A DNA stretch of 64,000 nucleotides from an uncultured Muribaculum sp. Its GTDB lineage: Bacteria > Bacteroidota > Bacteroidia > Bacteroidales > Muribaculaceae. The notes beneath the pieces are model-generated. The model did not search any database. It had not been told where the DNA came from and was given only the letters and a program-made list of their open reading frames with translations. Location of the stretch: positions 216,058 through 280,057 of the forward strand of contig CAJUMZ010000001.1 of assembly GCA_910587665.1 (NCBI GenBank). Direction: 5' to 3'. Shown in pieces: positions 52,191 to 60,589 of this stretch; within the stretch, counting starts at the first letter, position 1; every line of letters starts with the position of its first letter. The position numbers and the translations under genes are program-made.

Positions 52191-53084
52191 TCACAGATGC
52201 CATATCCTGTCGCAGTAGGCTTTCAGTTCCTTCTCAGGGAAGGATGCGATAGCCTTGTCGAATTCGGTGAGGATAGCCGCCCTATCATTCGGCAACACCC
52301 CGGTTATAGGCACGGTGTTGGAAACATGATGCCCGAGTAGGTTGGTCTTTATTTTCAGACGCTCTATAAGTGTCCGCATTTCCACAAGACGCTCAATTTC
52401 CGGTTCTTCCTCATATGTTCCGTCAATCACCTCCTGATATAGTTGTGATTCCGGGAATATTGTAAGCGATACAATGTTGATGATGCAGGGGTGAAGCCGG
52501 TTCAGCACATCGGCGGTCGCTGTTGCGCTTGCCATACCGTTGCCTTTTCCTCCAAGTCCGTTAAGGTAAAAGACGTTGTAGCGTATTCCTGCCTCATCGA
52601 GTTTCGACAACTGTTCCAGAATGTCGGAGGCATGGTAGCCTTTGTTCATCCGGTCAAGTGTCGGATCATGGGCTGTCTCGATGCCGATATTGATGCTGTC
52701 GAGTTTGAGGTGGCGGAGATTTTTCAATTCCTCCACCGATTTGGCTGTTACGTCGGTAACACGGGCAAACATTCCGAATGATACCATGTGAGGCAGATAC
52801 TTACGGAGCAACAATGCCACATCCATCAGTTTGTTGTAGCTCAATGCAAATGGATTTGCGCCGGTAAGATAGACCCGTCGGGCGCGTGGCTGCCATTGGC
52901 GTATCACTTTCAGATCTTCCTCAACCTCGGATAGTGGCGACATACGAAACGGTGTGCCGTGGTAGAGGCTGCAAAACTTGCATCTGTGCCATGTGCAGCC
53001 GGAGGTCAGTTGCAGGAGCTGCGAGTTGGCTTCGTATGGCGGTCACCATACCTGACCTGTGAAATGGAGCTGCGGATATATCAT
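52191..53084 (-). pseudogene. Radical SAM protein with in-frame TGA at codon 14
   Basis: From the ATG at 53084 the frame reads M-I-Y-P-Q-L-H-F-T-G-Q-V-W, then TGA (53045-53043), then P-P-Y-E-A-N-S-Q-L-L-Q-L-T-S-G-C-T-W-H-R-C-K-F-C. Relatives have W-R-P-P-Y here, so one C-to-T change (CGA to TGA) explains the stop. The cluster motif is C-x4-C-x2-C, the rest an intact 250-residue radical SAM barrel with N-I-G-I-E-T-A-H-D. Restarting at 52943 would lose the cluster cysteines. Hence probably inactive. Confidence 0.8.
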
Positions 53085-53114
53085 ATCTTGATTATTTTAG
53101 TTAATTTTATAGCG

Positions 53115-53145
53115 CAAAATTAGGTGAGAATCAGTGGCAAAGCAA
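53115..53145 (-). promoter_or_regulatory. Promoter of the radical SAM gene
   Basis: Minus-strand TTG (53145-53143), a 20-nt spacer and TAATTTTG (53122-53115), 30 nt before the start codon. Confidence 0.6.
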
Positions 53146-53148
53146 TAA

Positions 53149-53182
53149 CTTACCGATTGGTTTGACCCTTACCGAAAGGTTT
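53149..53182. promoter_or_regulatory. Tandem operator, probably for the HxlR regulator
   Basis: CTTACCGATTGGTTT (53149-53163) and CTTACCGAAAGGTTT (53168-53182) are 19 bp apart, each with an ACC...GGT dyad. The pair lies between the divergent radical SAM promoter and the HxlR start at 53220, a typical auto- and cross-regulatory site. Confidence 0.55.
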
Positions 53183-53219
53183 GTTTTGCATAAAACCAAT
53201 AAGTTCCGACATCGAGAAA

Positions 53220-53594
53220 ATGGCAAAAAAATTGGACTACGAATATTGCAAGGCCGCTCCCATGCTTGAATGGATGGGCAACAAATGGGCTTTGGTGGTG
53301 CTTCTGAAAGTTTCGGAGAATGAGCCTGTAAGGTTCAACGAACTTTACCGTGCAATACCCTCCATATCAGAGAAAGTCCTATCACAAGTCTTGCGCCAGT
53401 TATACACAGACGGGATTCTTGACCGTCTGCTATATCCCGATGTGCCTCCGAGGGTCGAATACTCGGTCTCTGATTTCGGCAAGACGCTGTTACCTCTTGT
53501 CCAAAACCTTATAGACTGGGGGCGCGATAATTTTGACACTATAATAAAAAATCGGCAAGGTCGGGGATGTAGCACTGCCGACTCCAACCAATAA
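53220..53594 (+). CDS. HxlR-family transcriptional regulator (first)
   Basis: The 124-residue protein starts M-A-K-K-L-D-Y-E-Y-C and has the HxlR winged helix: W-M-G-N-K-W-A-L-V-V-L, R-F-N-E-L-Y-R-A-I-P-S-I-S-E-K-V-L-S and P-R-V-E-Y-S-V-S-D-F-G. The Cys near the N-terminus (position 10) fits the redox-sensing HxlR members. The start at 53220 follows the family N-terminus. It is divergent from the radical SAM gene and close to a tandem operator. Confidence 0.92.
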   Translation: MAKKLDYEYCKAAPMLEWMGNKWALVVLLKVSENEPVRFNELYRAIPSISEKVLSQVLRQLYTDGILDRLLYPDVPPRVEYSVSDFGKTLLPLVQNLIDWGRDNFDTIIKNRQGRGCSTADSNQ

Positions 53595-53618
53595 GAACAA
53601 ATAATTACTTGAGTCAAA

Positions 53619-53987
53619 TCACTGATGCTTCTTCACATTTGATTTGACAGCATCAAGGTTTTGCCGGCCCCATTCCGTCAGTTGATTTAATATGGGGATA
53701 AGCGACTGCCCTAATTCTGTCAATCCATATTCTGTACGGGGCGGAACTTCGGCATACAATTTTCGCCGGATGAGTCCGCAAGATTCCAATGTCTTCAAAT
53801 GTCCTGAAAGAACTTTCGGAGAGATGTCAGGAATCGCTCTTGACAGTTCATTGAAACGCATGACGCCGAACTCATCGAGAACCACTAACAGAAGCATAGA
53901 CCATTTGTTTGCGAAATGAGAAATTACATTGCGCATCGGACAAGTGGCGATACAAGAATATTTTTTTGAAATTTTTTCGTCTTTCAT
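53619..53987 (-). CDS. HxlR-family transcriptional regulator (second)
   Basis: The 122-residue protein has C12 and C16 in I-A-T-C-P-M-R before the winged helix (F-A-N-K-W-S-M-L-L-L, R-F-N-E-L-S-R-A-I-P-D-I-S-P-K-V-L-S). Cysteines in this position sense quinones or electrophiles in YodB/HypR-type members. It is divergent from the DJ-1-family gene and convergent with the first HxlR gene. Confidence 0.92.
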   Translation of the reverse strand: MKDEKISKKYSCIATCPMRNVISHFANKWSMLLLVVLDEFGVMRFNELSRAIPDISPKVLSGHLKTLESCGLIRRKLYAEVPPRTEYGLTELGQSLIPILNQLTEWGRQNLDAVKSNVKKHQ

Positions 53988-54045
53988 CTTATTGAGAATG
54001 ATTAAAAGTGAGTTTGGGGTAAGTGGCTACTCTCAAAGTAACCTC

Positions 54046-54076
54046 TTGCACAATAGCTGTTTCTGATATAACTTTG
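54046..54076 (+). promoter_or_regulatory. Promoter of the DJ-1-family gene
   Basis: TTG (54046-54048), 20 nt and TAACTTTG (54069-54076). It faces a minus-strand promoter 30 bp away. Confidence 0.65.
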
Positions 54077-54106
54077 CGCTATCTAAAGGGTAGCTGTTAT
54101 CCTTTG

Positions 54107-54137
54107 CAAAGTTAACTAAAATAAAAACAACCCACAA
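54107..54137 (-). promoter_or_regulatory. Promoter of the second HxlR gene, facing the DJ-1 promoter
   Basis: Minus-strand TTG (54137-54135), 20 nt and TAACTTTG (54114-54107). The two -7 boxes form a perfect 9-bp inverted repeat (TAACTTTGC / GCAAAGTTA), and the start sites would overlap head-on across about 54083-54100. Confidence 0.6.
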
Positions 54138-54740
54138 ATGAAAGAAATCAACATCAAGATTCCCGCATCGCCGGAAATAACCGAGTCAGCTTCATTCGTG
54201 ATGCTCGGAGATGGATTTGATGAAATCGAGGCACTTGCACCCGTTGATGTCATGCGACGTGCAGGGATGTCGGTCTTTACCGTTTCCATGACGGAAAACC
54301 GAGTAGTGAGAGGTGCAACCGGAAATCTCGTGATTGCAGACATGGCAATCTCAGGCTTGAATCCGAAAATGATAGACTGGCTCATATTCCCCGGTGCAGA
54401 CAAGTCAGAAGCAGCAGTAAATATCAGCCTTGAATTACAGGCTATCGTGAAAAGTCATTGGGAAAAGGGAGGCAACATCGCTGCAATATGCGCGGCTCCG
54501 GCGCTTGTTCTCGGTCCGCTCGGAATCATAGCGGGAGTTAATGCAGCCGGCTATCCATTCTTGAAAGAGGACTTTGAAAAGAACGGAGGTATATACTCCG
54601 ATGCCGCAGTTGTAGAAAGCAATCACCTCATAACATCAAAGGACCCCGGCACTACGCTGGAGTTTGCTCTTGCAATAGTTCGTAAGGCAATAGGAGCAGA
54701 GACCGAGAAGGCTCTTCGTGAAGGTATGGTAATATCATGA
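54138..54740 (+). CDS. DJ-1-family protein (deglycase/glyoxalase type)
   Basis: The 200-residue protein has G-F-D-E-I-E31-A-L-A-P-V-D-V-M-R-R-A-G, a nearly exact DJ-1 signature, and the reactive Cys118 in A-A-I-C-A-A-P-A-L. DJ-1 proteins detoxify methylglyoxal-type electrophiles. The divergent HxlR gene with N-terminal cysteines makes an electrophile-induced response likely. About 15 additional residues precede the usual DJ-1 N-terminus. Confidence 0.92.
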   Translation: MKEINIKIPASPEITESASFVMLGDGFDEIEALAPVDVMRRAGMSVFTVSMTENRVVRGATGNLVIADMAISGLNPKMIDWLIFPGADKSEAAVNISLELQAIVKSHWEKGGNIAAICAAPALVLGPLGIIAGVNAAGYPFLKEDFEKNGGIYSDAAVVESNHLITSKDPGTTLEFALAIVRKAIGAETEKALREGMVIS

Positions 54741-54802
54741 TGATATTTTACAACCGAAAGAAGTCCACCGAAAGAAGCGATTTTCTCTCGGTGGATTTTT
54801 AA

Positions 54803-56197
54803 TTAGTGCAGTTTCGGGCCTTTAATGCGTTGTTTGGCTTTCTGCTGGTCGCAGAAACGGTGCCACGCTTCCTCGATGCTCATGCCGGGGTGCATCTCAA
54901 GGAAATGCTTGAAGTCATCGGATACTCCACCGCCGTGGGCGAAGCCTTGTTCTTCGGGAACATTTCCGCCGAGAGAAGGCGATGAGAAACGGATTCCGGC
55001 ACCCGGCGATGGTGATACCGGATATTGTTTTGCCGCCAGTTGTTGCAGGAAGGCTTCGGGAATCTTGTGATCGGAGGGATATGCTCTACTTATTACAGGC
55101 TGACGCTTGTCGAAATCATACCATATCCAATGTGTGAGTGGCACAACACCTCCCGGTTCACAAATGCTGATACTAATGAACTTGCCTTCCTGATAGTCCC
55201 GCTGACGTAAACTATCAATTTTAAAGCCACGTATAGTGTCGGGTAATGGTGGAATGATAATCGGCTTGGTAGCCTTGGGTGGTTGAGGTTTAGACTCAGA
55301 CTGCCGTTGAGGTTGCGGTTGTTCTGATAGCCGGGATTGAGCCTTTGTCGCCTGCTGTTTTTCTCTCCGTGCCTTGAATTTTTGTTCAAGATTCTCACGG
55401 CTGAAAAACGGGTCAAGTTTCTTATACCAGAATTCACATTTTCCGATTCCATAGTAAAGATTGACGCGCCCTGACCTTCCGATTTTCTCTCTTACGGTTA
55501 TGCCGTTCTTACGCAACAGGTCAACGAATGAATCCCAGTCGGTAACAGATGATGTGAGATAGATTGCGGCAATATCGCGGACAAGCTGATAACGGATTTT
55601 CTCCTTGCCCCGGAGTTTTGACACATCGGTGTTGAGCTTGCTCTTGCCGATATTCAGCCTATATTTCTTATTCAGAGCCTTGCAGACGCGTTCATTCTTC
55701 TTGAAATTGGTTGTCTGCGTGAGAATCTTTCCGGCATTGTCAACACGGCTGAAAACGATGTGACAATGCGGATGTGCTTTGTCATTGTGCCTCACTACGA
55801 TATAAGGCGTGTCGGTCAATCCCATCTGCGCCATATAGTCCTGCGCTATCTCGGCCATGAGGTCATCTGTCATTTTTGGAGCGTCCTCCGGGTGGAAGTC
55901 AAGGGAGATATGCCCCACGGGGTCTTTGATTGGCTTGCGTCTGCGGGTGGGGCGGGCGATGTCGTCAGCCATAGCCTTGCGCCCTTCGTAGATTCTCACA
56001 TCGGCTGTGGCGGCGAGAAGTTGCCAGTCCTTTGAAAGATGGTTAACGATGTCGGCTCCGCTGTAGCTCTCATACTTTCTCTCATCGGATTTCTGCCGCT
56101 TGGATTGTTCGTTGTGGAGTTTCTCTTCAAGAGTGCGGCGTGTCACATAGTCCACGCAGTTGCCGAAACTTTTGCCGTTGATGATATATGCTATCAT
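54803..56197 (-). CDS. Relaxase (MOBP-type mobilization nuclease)
   Basis: The 464-residue protein has an N-terminal relaxase domain with the three-histidine motif R-H137-N-D-K-A-H142-P-H144-C-H146-I-V-F and a short N-terminal segment for the nicking Tyr (Y17-V-T-R). A Pro/Gln/Lys-rich linker (about 280-310) and a C-terminal part follow. It nicks DNA at oriT for transfer. The element lacks its own mating-pair genes, so it depends on a helper element. It follows the MobC-like gene by 14 nt. Confidence 0.93.
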   Translation of the reverse strand: MIAYIINGKSFGNCVDYVTRRTLEEKLHNEQSKRQKSDERKYESYSGADIVNHLSKDWQLLAATADVRIYEGRKAMADDIARPTRRRKPIKDPVGHISLDFHPEDAPKMTDDLMAEIAQDYMAQMGLTDTPYIVVRHNDKAHPHCHIVFSRVDNAGKILTQTTNFKKNERVCKALNKKYRLNIGKSKLNTDVSKLRGKEKIRYQLVRDIAAIYLTSSVTDWDSFVDLLRKNGITVREKIGRSGRVNLYYGIGKCEFWYKKLDPFFSRENLEQKFKARREKQQATKAQSRLSEQPQPQRQSESKPQPPKATKPIIIPPLPDTIRGFKIDSLRQRDYQEGKFISISICEPGGVVPLTHWIWYDFDKRQPVISRAYPSDHKIPEAFLQQLAAKQYPVSPSPGAGIRFSSPSLGGNVPEEQGFAHGGGVSDDFKHFLEMHPGMSIEEAWHRFCDQQKAKQRIKGPKLH

Positions 56198-56211
56198 AGG
56201 AATTTAAGGGC

Positions 56212-56598
56212 TTAATCCTCGTTGAATTTCGAGAACAGTTCACGGAACATGCCGAGATATTTCTGCACCTCGCGGGTCATTGACGGTAGCCCATGCTGAT
56301 GGCACAGTCGCACAAGCTGGTTGAAATTGTTACTCATACCGGATAGATGCCGGGAGATAGTCATTTCAGTTTCGCTCATCCGTGGAACAATCTTCGGATT
56401 GAGAGTCACACGTCGGATATATTCGCTGACATTGCTAAATCCGGCTCGCCTCACGTTGTCGAGCAAGACTGCATTTTCCGCCTCGTTATACCGGGTATGC
56501 CGTACTATCGACTGTCTTTCGGCTTCGGGCAGGGATGGGCGACCGTTGCGCTTGCCACGTTTGAGATTTGATTTGCGGGTAGTATTCTTGGTGTTCAT
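56212..56598 (-). CDS. MobC-like relaxosome protein
   Basis: The 128-residue protein has a basic N-terminus (T-R-K-S-N-L-K-R-G-K-R-N-G-R), a ribbon-helix-helix-type region (N-V-S-E-Y-I-R-R-V-T-L) and a helical tail with S-N-N-F-N-Q-L-V-R-L, typical of MobC proteins that bind near oriT and help the relaxase. The ATG at 56598 is preferred because codons further upstream overlap the probable oriT. Confidence 0.88.
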   Translation of the reverse strand: MNTKNTTRKSNLKRGKRNGRPSLPEAERQSIVRHTRYNEAENAVLLDNVRRAGFSNVSEYIRRVTLNPKIVPRMSETEMTISRHLSGMSNNFNQLVRLCHQHGLPSMTREVQKYLGMFRELFSKFNED

Positions 56599-56643
56599 TG
56601 TGGTTGTGTTTAGGGTTGGGAATGGAGGGGTTAAAATGGCTTG

Positions 56644-56784
56644 CGGTACACCGGTGTACCGTTCCACCCGGTGCAGTGGAGGGTGGCGAGGGGAGCGGCA
56701 TGGGCGCGACGATTTTTGTATCACAAAAATCTAACCTCGCTCTACCCTCCATTATCATTCCGGGTATCCGTGGCAGAGCCACGG
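56644..56784. other. Probable oriT region
   Basis: The 199-nt spacer upstream of the MobC-like gene has three inverted repeats: a perfect 18-bp palindrome (56644-56661), GATTTTTGT-ATC-ACAAAAATC (56711-56731), and CCGTGGC-AGA-GCCACGG (56768-56784). Such an arrangement directly before mob genes is typical for oriT; the nick site cannot be set by eye. Confidence 0.5.
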
Positions 56785-56797
56785 CAAGGCCATTGGT

Positions 56798-57541
56798 TTA
56801 GATGCTAAAATCCTTGTTTGAGATTTTGCGGTTCAGAGTGTCACGGTTGTGGTCAATCCATCTGCTGATGATGTTGATTGCGATATGCGAAGCCGACACG
56901 CGGCGATCACCACTCAGACGGGCGATGTCGTCGAGTTTGTCACGGAGAGCCAACGGAAGAAACACGGGCTTCTTCTCTCCGAGGCTTGCCGGGTGGATAA
57001 ACTCACGGCACAGTTCGTCAAAGTCGGCATCCACCTTCTTGGCACTGATCCGTGATTTCTTCGATTGTTCCACGGTCGGACGCTCGGAAGATTCGGGCTT
57101 ATGTATGGGTTGGGGTTCCGGAATAGACACATCCCTTTGTGGGGCTGGAGCCGGGATTTCATCTGCCTCTTTTGCGGTTGTATTATCCGATTCGGAAGGC
57201 TGATGTACCGTGGCTGCTGCGGCTTTTGACATCCCTGGCTGTGTCGGTTTACTCGGTGCAGCAGTACACTGATGTTCCGATTGCACCGAAGATTCTTTTG
57301 ATTTTCTCTTCTTGGGAGATTTGCTTTTTGGTGTTCCAAAATCGTTTTTATACTTGGACACTACTTCGTCAAACTCTGCTCCGTGTTTGGCAGCAAAATC
57401 TTCGATGTCATCAGGAATCCAGCGGCACAGCCCTGTGTCAAGGTGCATCCCCGGAAAAGGCGGTTCAGTTACCAGAGGATTCCATGCCACAAAGTAGTTT
57501 TCCTCTTGAGGCTTGGATTGGGTGTATGAAATTTTTGTCAT
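56798..57541 (-). CDS. DUF3408 protein of Bacteroidales mobile elements
   Basis: The 247-residue protein has a long Pro/Ser/Lys linker (about 70-160) and a conserved C-terminal domain, D-A-D-F-D-E-L-C-R-E-F-I and P-L-A-L-R-D-K-L-D-D-I-A-R-L, typical of DUF3408. These proteins occur beside relaxase genes of conjugative and mobilizable elements and probably have a ribbon-helix-helix DNA-binding end. Exact role unknown. Confidence 0.85.
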   Translation of the reverse strand: MTKISYTQSKPQEENYFVAWNPLVTEPPFPGMHLDTGLCRWIPDDIEDFAAKHGAEFDEVVSKYKNDFGTPKSKSPKKRKSKESSVQSEHQCTAAPSKPTQPGMSKAAAATVHQPSESDNTTAKEADEIPAPAPQRDVSIPEPQPIHKPESSERPTVEQSKKSRISAKKVDADFDELCREFIHPASLGEKKPVFLPLALRDKLDDIARLSGDRRVSASHIAINIISRWIDHNRDTLNRKISNKDFSI

Positions 57542-57840
57542 AATTTGAAAATTTGAGATTATATCGCCTTGCGTTTTGCCGGGCGACTGGAAACAGGTGT
57601 TGATTCTGATGTTTCGATGAAAAGAAGAATAACTCAGTTTTTTATCAGTATATTATCCTATCATCATTGTTTCATCAAAGAATTTGGCGGCGAGAGAAAA
57701 GAAAAATTAGGGTGATTCGTTTTTTCTCGTTGCCATTCATCATATCTTTATGGGCGATGAAAAAACAATGAGAGGGAACAGTGCTGAATGTCAACATCAT
57801 ATTCTTCTTTTCATCGTTTCATCAAAATTATCAGAATAAA
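57542..57840. other. Spacer with long inverted repeat near the primase gene
   Basis: A 17-nt sequence (57615-57631, core GATGAAAAGAAG) recurs exactly inverted at 57800-57816. Further copies of TTTCATCAAA occur at about 57670 and 57824. The region is AT-rich. A replication origin, or a control site for the primase-helicase gene, is possible. No gene seen. Confidence 0.55.
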
Positions 57841-59082
57841 TCAGAGCGTTTCCAACATCTTACGGGTCACGGTGTAGAACCGCCCGACCTTGCGGGCTTC
57901 GACATAGTTCGTGCCAGAGGTGGATATGCCGATCTGATAGGTGGTATATGAAAGGGAGTTGCTTGCCGGGGCAAGTTTCCAACACTCCTGCACGACACGG
58001 CGTATCTGGCTGCGGTCAGCCTTGACACGGTTGTATTCGAGTATGGCGGCTATGTCGTTGATGCAGAATGATACTTCCGGCACGTTCTGTACCGTCATTA
58101 TCTCCATGAACAACTCTGCCATGTCGATTTCAAGACGGTTGCGGTTGGCACGGATTATCTTCCGCAGGGCATCGGTTGCTATCCGCTCAGATGCAAACCA
58201 CATCCGGCTTTTCTCGACGGTCGATAGCTTTCTCTCTCCGAGGAAATGCAGAAATGCCGGGATTTCCTCTTTTGCCTTGGCGAGAAAGTTGGTGTCATCA
58301 GTCGTTAGCCGTTCCACCTTTCTGACCCAGTAGCGTGTTTCACCGGGGTCAATTATTACGGGCAGATGCTCGTTGTTGGAGCATAGCACGAACTTTGCGA
58401 AGAAGCTTACTTCCTCGCGGTCGCGCCCTTTCGCTTCCACCTTGTAATTGTAGGTGGTGGAGAGATTCTTCAACCGCTCCGAATCCTCTCGCTTGTTGAG
58501 CAGCACCTCGTCAACGAGTATAATCAGCTTGCCGTTCCAGTCGTCATTGAACTGGCTGCGGAAATTCTCGTTGGTGTTGAATGTGGCATTGCCCTCGAAT
58601 ATGGCTTTGAGGAAATTGAGGAATGTCGATTTGCCGGTGTTGCGTTCCTCCGACACCAGCAGCAGAATCGGCAGTTTCTGCGTCGGTCGTAGATACAGCA
58701 GTTGCAGATAGTCCATGCCGAGTTCGTATTGATCACCGAAGATGTGGGCTACAAGGGTTCGTATTGTCGGGAAATCACCGTCTTTTGGAGAGTGGCTGAT
58801 GGCGGCATATTTGTTGAGGAATGTGCCGACAACAGGCTGATAGCCGACATGAGCCGGGACACAGCAGAACCCGTCATACTTTGGTATTCCCGCCACAAAA
58901 TCCTTGCCGTAGTCCTGACGGATAGCCTCGATTGTCCACGGTATGCGGCACCCGACAAGTTCTCCGGCTGCATTAGGGCGGCTCACAAGTTTGTAGTAGG
59001 TCGTGCCGATGCGCTCAAAGCGGTCTTCGGATTCGGTGACTGAGGCAATTTGAATTTCAGTTTCTTTCATCGGCTCAGTCAT
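57841..59082 (-). CDS. Primase-helicase family protein (DUF5906-type, SF3-like ATPase)
   Basis: The 413-residue protein has a Walker A E-E-R-N-T-G-K-S-T-F, a Walker-B-like L-I-I-L-V-D-E and sensor segment F-V-L-C-S-N-N-E-H, as in phage/plasmid DUF5906 helicases. No primase-type catalytic motif is seen at the N-terminus. It probably drives replication of the excised circle. It overlaps the HTH gene by 8 nt; an alternative start at 59070 is possible. Confidence 0.88.
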   Translation of the reverse strand: MTEPMKETEIQIASVTESEDRFERIGTTYYKLVSRPNAAGELVGCRIPWTIEAIRQDYGKDFVAGIPKYDGFCCVPAHVGYQPVVGTFLNKYAAISHSPKDGDFPTIRTLVAHIFGDQYELGMDYLQLLYLRPTQKLPILLLVSEERNTGKSTFLNFLKAIFEGNATFNTNENFRSQFNDDWNGKLIILVDEVLLNKREDSERLKNLSTTYNYKVEAKGRDREEVSFFAKFVLCSNNEHLPVIIDPGETRYWVRKVERLTTDDTNFLAKAKEEIPAFLHFLGERKLSTVEKSRMWFASERIATDALRKIIRANRNRLEIDMAELFMEIMTVQNVPEVSFCINDIAAILEYNRVKADRSQIRRVVQECWKLAPASNSLSYTTYQIGISTSGTNYVEARKVGRFYTVTRKMLETL

Positions 59083-59422
59083 TGTTGCGGGATTCGATAA
59101 TGGCGTTCACCTCACTCTGCCGGTAGCGTGTGCTGCCGTTTACCTTGACAGGGGTGAGCTGCCCTTTCTGTGTGAGATTCCACACGGAGGTTTCCTTAAT
59201 GCCCAGTTTGGCGCATACCTCCTTCTTGGTGAGCAGGCGGTCTTCCTCGGCTTTCATGAAAAGCGGAAGAAGGCGGTCGCGGGTGGCGTCAATCGTGTCC
59301 ACCACAAGCTGGTGGAGGTCGGCGAGTGACACCGAGATGTTGATGCACGGGGCATCGGGAGAGTTTTGGGTTGATTGAAGTAAACTATACAGGTTCATCG
59401 AAATCTGAATTAAAGTTTTCAT
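59075..59422 (-). CDS. Helix-turn-helix (excisionase-like) protein
   Basis: The 115-residue protein has a MerR/Xis-type winged helix at the C-terminus: L-L-T-K-K-E-V-C-A-K-L-G-I-K-E-T-S-V-W-N. This is followed by K-V-N-G-S-T-R-Y-R-Q-S-E-V. Such proteins act as excisionases or regulators in NBU- and CTn-like elements. The start at 59398 (M-N-L-Y-S) is an alternative. It overlaps the primase-helicase gene. Confidence 0.85.
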   Translation of the reverse strand: MKTLIQISMNLYSLLQSTQNSPDAPCINISVSLADLHQLVVDTIDATRDRLLPLFMKAEEDRLLTKKEVCAKLGIKETSVWNLTQKGQLTPVKVNGSTRYRQSEVNAIIESRNND

Positions 59423-60589
59423 CGCCGAAACATCACGCTGCCAGACCTCCGGCGACAGTTACGAGGCAGGGCAACGGTCCTTTTTGGACATAAGGGTTGC
59501 TGACAGCCTCTTTCGTTGAAGCCGACAAGCATTGCTGCTGACCCGGTCAGGGTCGGCAAATGGGCGCAGTTCTCCCTATACGCCATTGCCTTGAATCGGG
59601 CAATGGCGATGGCTTTCCGCCTTTTTCGGGCGGTTGCTTGCGCCGGGTGTTGCCCCGCAATCACGCGGAACACACCTCCTGATGTTCAAAGGATTTATAC
59701 CGTGTGCCGTGCCGCTCTTCCTATTTCTTCTTATGTCAACGGATTAGGCTTGATGTAATGATTAGCCATAGACCTTACGCCCACCACAAAATCCAATTAA
59801 AAGCGTGGTCTTGGCTCTTCAAAACAGCTACCTGTCGCGTTGCGTATGCGCGCACAGAGTGTCGGTATGTCAATGTCTCACAGCCCGTTCTCTTTCTATC
59901 TTTATCCGCGTAGCATCGCTTCCTTAGGGCGTGTTGTCTGCGGAATGGTGTGTCTTGTCACCAATTCAGGCTGTCACGGATGATTCATCCGGTCTGTATG
60001 TCTGCAACACTGTCAGGACATCGCTCCGTCAAGAATCATCGTTCCAAGTCCGGTCTATATAAGCTGAACGTGTCTGACGGTTCGCTCTGCCTTCGAGCGT
60101 TACTTAAAGTTACGAAAAAATTTTCATAACTACAAATCTGCGGGCTACCTCAAATGCTTTTTTCTTTCGGAGCCGTCACGACATGGAAGCCGTGGGATAA
60201 CGACGGATACACCGAAAAAGGCGCGTTAGTGAGCCTCACGGTTGTTTCTCAACACCGCTTCCTTGAGGTGCTTTTAGGTTATACAAAGCCCGTTCCGGGC
60301 ATGGCTGGCTGTCGCAGGGGGATACCACCTCACAGGCAGACGGGATAAACCTGCCTCTCGATCGCCTGAAATGCCACCACGATTTACCCAACAAAAGAAC
60401 CGTTCAAAAAGTTTACGATTTGATGCAAAAAAATAATTGATGAGAGCTAAAAGCAATTATTGATGTCATTAACTCAAACAATATCGGACATCTTTTCGCT
60501 TTTCGATTATAGCAGCATTCTTCTTTCGATTTCTTTCTAATTGTAACCAATTAGGAATATCTCAATATTTCGAGTTATGATGATAAGAC
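59423..60589. other. 1.17-kb structured region without a convincing gene
   Basis: Strong hairpins occur at 59521-59557 (GCCGAC...GTCGGC enclosing GACCC/GGGTC), 59581-59608 (10-bp stem CGCCATTGCC) and 59617-59633 (CCGCC/GGCGG). Two overlapping reading frames on opposite strands (59419-59673 minus, 59516-59758 plus) have no protein-like composition and mainly reflect the base pairing; I do not call them. Nothing protein-like is seen to 60589 either. The region could encode a structured RNA or be part of the excision control. Confidence 0.55.

Noticed and set aside
59419..59758. Two overlapping small frames on opposite strands in the structured region
   Set aside because: No ribosome site or protein-like composition; they run through perfect hairpins, so the region is better seen as non-coding.
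60154..60348. 64-codon plus-strand frame
   Set aside because: Trp/Pro/Gly-scattered sequence without recognisable domain in a long non-coding stretch.
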